Below, in pieces: positions 50,978 through 52,680 of a DNA stretch of 52,680 nucleotides. The first letter of the stretch is position 1. Every line of letters begins with the position of its first letter. Position numbers and translations under genes: made by a program. A model generated the notes under the pieces. It was given only the letters and a program-made list of their open reading frames with translations. It made no database searches and was not told where the DNA came from. The DNA is from Nocardioides sp. (GTDB taxonomy: Bacteria > Actinomycetota > Actinomycetes > Propionibacteriales > Nocardioidaceae). The stretch lies in assembly GCF_024509035.1 (NCBI RefSeq), contig NZ_JANINT010000053.1, positions 1-52,680 on the forward strand. Reading direction: 5' to 3'.

Positions 50978-52680
50978 ATGACGACCCCGAGGACCTCGAG
51001 CACGGGCCGCCTGCGCCTGGTGGTGATCCAGGCGCTGGTCTTCGCGCTCTTCGCGACGCTGTTCGCCCGCCTCTACTACCTGCAGGTCGTCGGCGGCGAG
51101 GAGTACCACGCCAAGGCGGCCTCCCAGTCCGTGCGCGAGATCGTCGTCCAGCCCCAGCGCGGCCTGATCGTCGACGACCAGGGCCGACCCCTGGTCGCCA
51201 ACCGCACCTCGTGGGTCGTCTCGATCGACCGGACGCTGCTCGAGAAGATGACCGAGCACCAGCAGGACGTGCTGATCGGCCGCGTGTCCGACGTCGTGCA
51301 CGTCTCCGAGCGCACCATCCACCGCTCGCTGGTCACCTGCGGTGAGGACGGCAGCGTCCCGGGCGAGTGCTGGAACGGCTCGCCGTACCAGCCGGTGCCG
51401 GTGGCCACCGACGTCAAGCAGGCTGTCGCGCTGCGCATCCTCGAGCAGCCCGAGGACTACCCCGGCGTGCTCGCCGAGCAGCAGAGCGTCCGCGCCTACC
51501 CGCGGCCCTACGGCGTGAACCTGGCCCACGTGCTCGGCTACCTCAGCCCGATCACCGAGGACGAGCTCGACCGCGCGCAGGACCGCGACGACCGGTCGGT
51601 CAACGGCGCCTCGTCGGTGGGCCGGGCCGGCGTCGAGAAGGAGTACGACCGCTGGCTGCGCGGCATGCCCGGCTACAAGCGGGTCGCCGTCGACTCCATG
51701 GGCCGGGTGCTCGGCGACGACAGCGAGGTCGACAGCTCGCCCGGCGACACGCTGGTCACCTCGATCGACGCCAAGGTCCAGTCGGTGCTCGAGCAGCAGC
51801 TGCTCGAGCGGATGCGCTACCAGCGCACCCAGCGCGACCCCGTCACCGGCCGCAACTACGTCGCCGACTCGGGCGCCGCCATCGTCATGGAGGCCGACAC
51901 CGGGCGGATCGTCGCGATGGCCAGCCAGCCGACGTACGACCCCGGTGTCTGGGTCGGCGGCATCAGCAAGAAGCAGCTCGCCCGGCTCTACTCCGAGGCG
52001 GCCGGCACCCCGCTGCTCGCGCGAGCGACCCAGGGGCAGTTCGCGCCGGGCTCGACCTGGAAGCCCTTCATGACCGCCGGCGCGCTGACCCACGGCTACA
52101 CCCCCGACACCCGGCTCAACTGCTCCTCGGCGCTGCGGGTCGGCAACCGCGACTTCAAGAACTACGAGTCGGGCGCCTACGGCTTCATCGGTTTCGACAA
52201 GGCCCTCGAGGTCTCCTGCAACACCTTCTTCTACCGGATCGGCTACGCCTACTGGCAGCGGTACGGGTCGGACGTCGCGGACGTCCACGCCAAGGACCCG
52301 CTGGTCGCCGAGGCCAAGGAGTTCGGCTTCGGCCGCGAGACCGGCATCGACCTGCCGGGCGAGGCAGCGGGCAGGATCGCCGACCGGAAGTGGAAGCGCG
52401 CGTACTACGAGTCGATGAAGGGCTTCTACTGCAACATCGCCGGCAAGCCGCAGGACAGCGACACCAGCGACTTCGTCTACCTCTTCGCTCGCGAGTTCTG
52501 CGCGGAGGGCTACGCCTACCGCGCCGGCGACGCGGTCAACTTCGCCATCGGTCAGGGCGACACCTTGGTGACCCCGTTGCAGCTGGCTCGCGCGTACGCG
52601 GCGATCGCCAACGGCGGCACGCTCCTCGCCCCGCGCGTCGCCAAGGCCATCGTCAGCCCCGACGGCGAGGTCGTGCGTCG
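50978..52680 (+). CDS. mrdA: penicillin-binding protein 2, transpeptidase (cut by window edge)
   Basis: 567 codons visible, still open at 52680. One N-terminal membrane helix (about 12-32, VVIQALVFALFATLFARLYYLQV), dimerisation/pedestal domain (YHAKAASQSVREIVVQPQRGLIVDDQG; RAYPRPYGVNLAHVLGY; GRAGVEKEYDRWLRG) and transpeptidase domain from about 275. SxxK nucleophile STWK in FAPGSTWKPF; second motif SCN in LEVSCNTFFYRIG. The KTG motif lies beyond the edge. It cross-links peptidoglycan in elongation. ATG 50978, 15 bases after mreD, GCCGAGGTGG upstream. Confidence 0.95.
   Translation, partial: MTTPRTSSTGRLRLVVIQALVFALFATLFARLYYLQVVGGEEYHAKAASQSVREIVVQPQRGLIVDDQGRPLVANRTSWVVSIDRTLLEKMTEHQQDVLIGRVSDVVHVSERTIHRSLVTCGEDGSVPGECWNGSPYQPVPVATDVKQAVALRILEQPEDYPGVLAEQQSVRAYPRPYGVNLAHVLGYLSPITEDELDRAQDRDDRSVNGASSVGRAGVEKEYDRWLRGMPGYKRVAVDSMGRVLGDDSEVDSSPGDTLVTSIDAKVQSVLEQQLLERMRYQRTQRDPVTGRNYVADSGAAIVMEADTGRIVAMASQPTYDPGVWVGGISKKQLARLYSEAAGTPLLARATQGQFAPGSTWKPFMTAGALTHGYTPDTRLNCSSALRVGNRDFKNYESGAYGFIGFDKALEVSCNTFFYRIGYAYWQRYGSDVADVHAKDPLVAEAKEFGFGRETGIDLPGEAAGRIADRKWKRAYYESMKGFYCNIAGKPQDSDTSDFVYLFAREFCAEGYAYRAGDAVNFAIGQGDTLVTPLQLARAYAAIANGGTLLAPRVAKAIVSPDGEVVR

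Overview
The window is a continuous stretch of very GC-rich chromosome, about 72% by eye. GTG starts and four-base GTGA stop/start overlaps are frequent. Together with the acyl-CoA carboxylase epsilon/beta pair, a ClpP1-ClpP2-ClpX set, a DUF4233 gene behind folC and a GTR-type mix of TetR, MocR and OmpR regulators, this points to a high-GC actinobacterium. A member of the Nocardioidaceae (Nocardioides-like) is the best guess, from general resemblance only. I see no insertion sequence, prophage, integrase, rRNA or CRISPR array.

Layout. 1-2.8 kb: end of a TetR regulator, a small disordered protein, an acyl-CoA dehydrogenase behind a TetR-type palindrome, and a GtrA membrane protein. 2.8-5.5 kb: Maf pyrophosphatase coupled to a TetR regulator, divergent from a DHA2-type MFS exporter. 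5.5-10 kb: a secreted GH6 beta-glucanase lipoprotein, an OmpR-type response regulator with a very long Pro/Gln linker, an unknown lipoprotein and a processive-type family 2 glycosyltransferase; this looks like an exopolysaccharide locus. 10.2-13 kb: acyl-CoA carboxylase epsilon and beta subunits divergent from biotin protein ligase. 13-15 kb: a PH-domain membrane protein, a class III nucleotide cyclase and a stand-alone winged-helix regulator preceded by three 11-bp tandem repeats. 15-16.8 kb: purK-purE.

16.8-26.5 kb is the most unusual part: ten genes in a row on the minus strand, almost all joined by GTGA overlaps. The upstream six encode a VanX-like D,D-dipeptidase, an alanine/serine-type racemase, a D-Ala-D-X ligase, an acyltransferase-3 membrane protein, a sensor kinase and a NarL-type regulator. 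This matches the parts list of a glycopeptide-resistance (van) locus in which VanT is split into its membrane and racemase halves, but with a non-OmpR two-component system. Thirty-three bases later comes a second module: a ten-helix hybrid histidine kinase, a pyruvoyl-dependent arginine decarboxylase with the S-S self-cleavage site, a divergent GNAT-fold protein and a single-domain receiver.

26.6-31.4 kb holds a secreted protein of unknown function, a DUF2568 membrane protein, a hormone-sensitive-lipase-type esterase, RpiB, a Nei/Fpg glycosylase and a SpoIIE-type phosphatase. A 436-bp gene-free stretch follows, with a 129-bp imperfect palindrome and two 62-bp tandem units, then tRNA-Gly(TCC) and tRNA-Pro(TGG). 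32-38 kb is the protein-quality block tig, lipase, SRPBCC protein, clpP1, clpP2, clpX. 38-48 kb holds a His/Gly-rich membrane-anchored protein, valS, a GNAT, an alcohol dehydrogenase behind a KstR-type operator, folC-DUF4233, MocR regulator/FMN-binding protein and ndk. The window ends in the cell-shape operon mreB-mreC-mreD-PBP2, with PBP2 cut off by the right edge.
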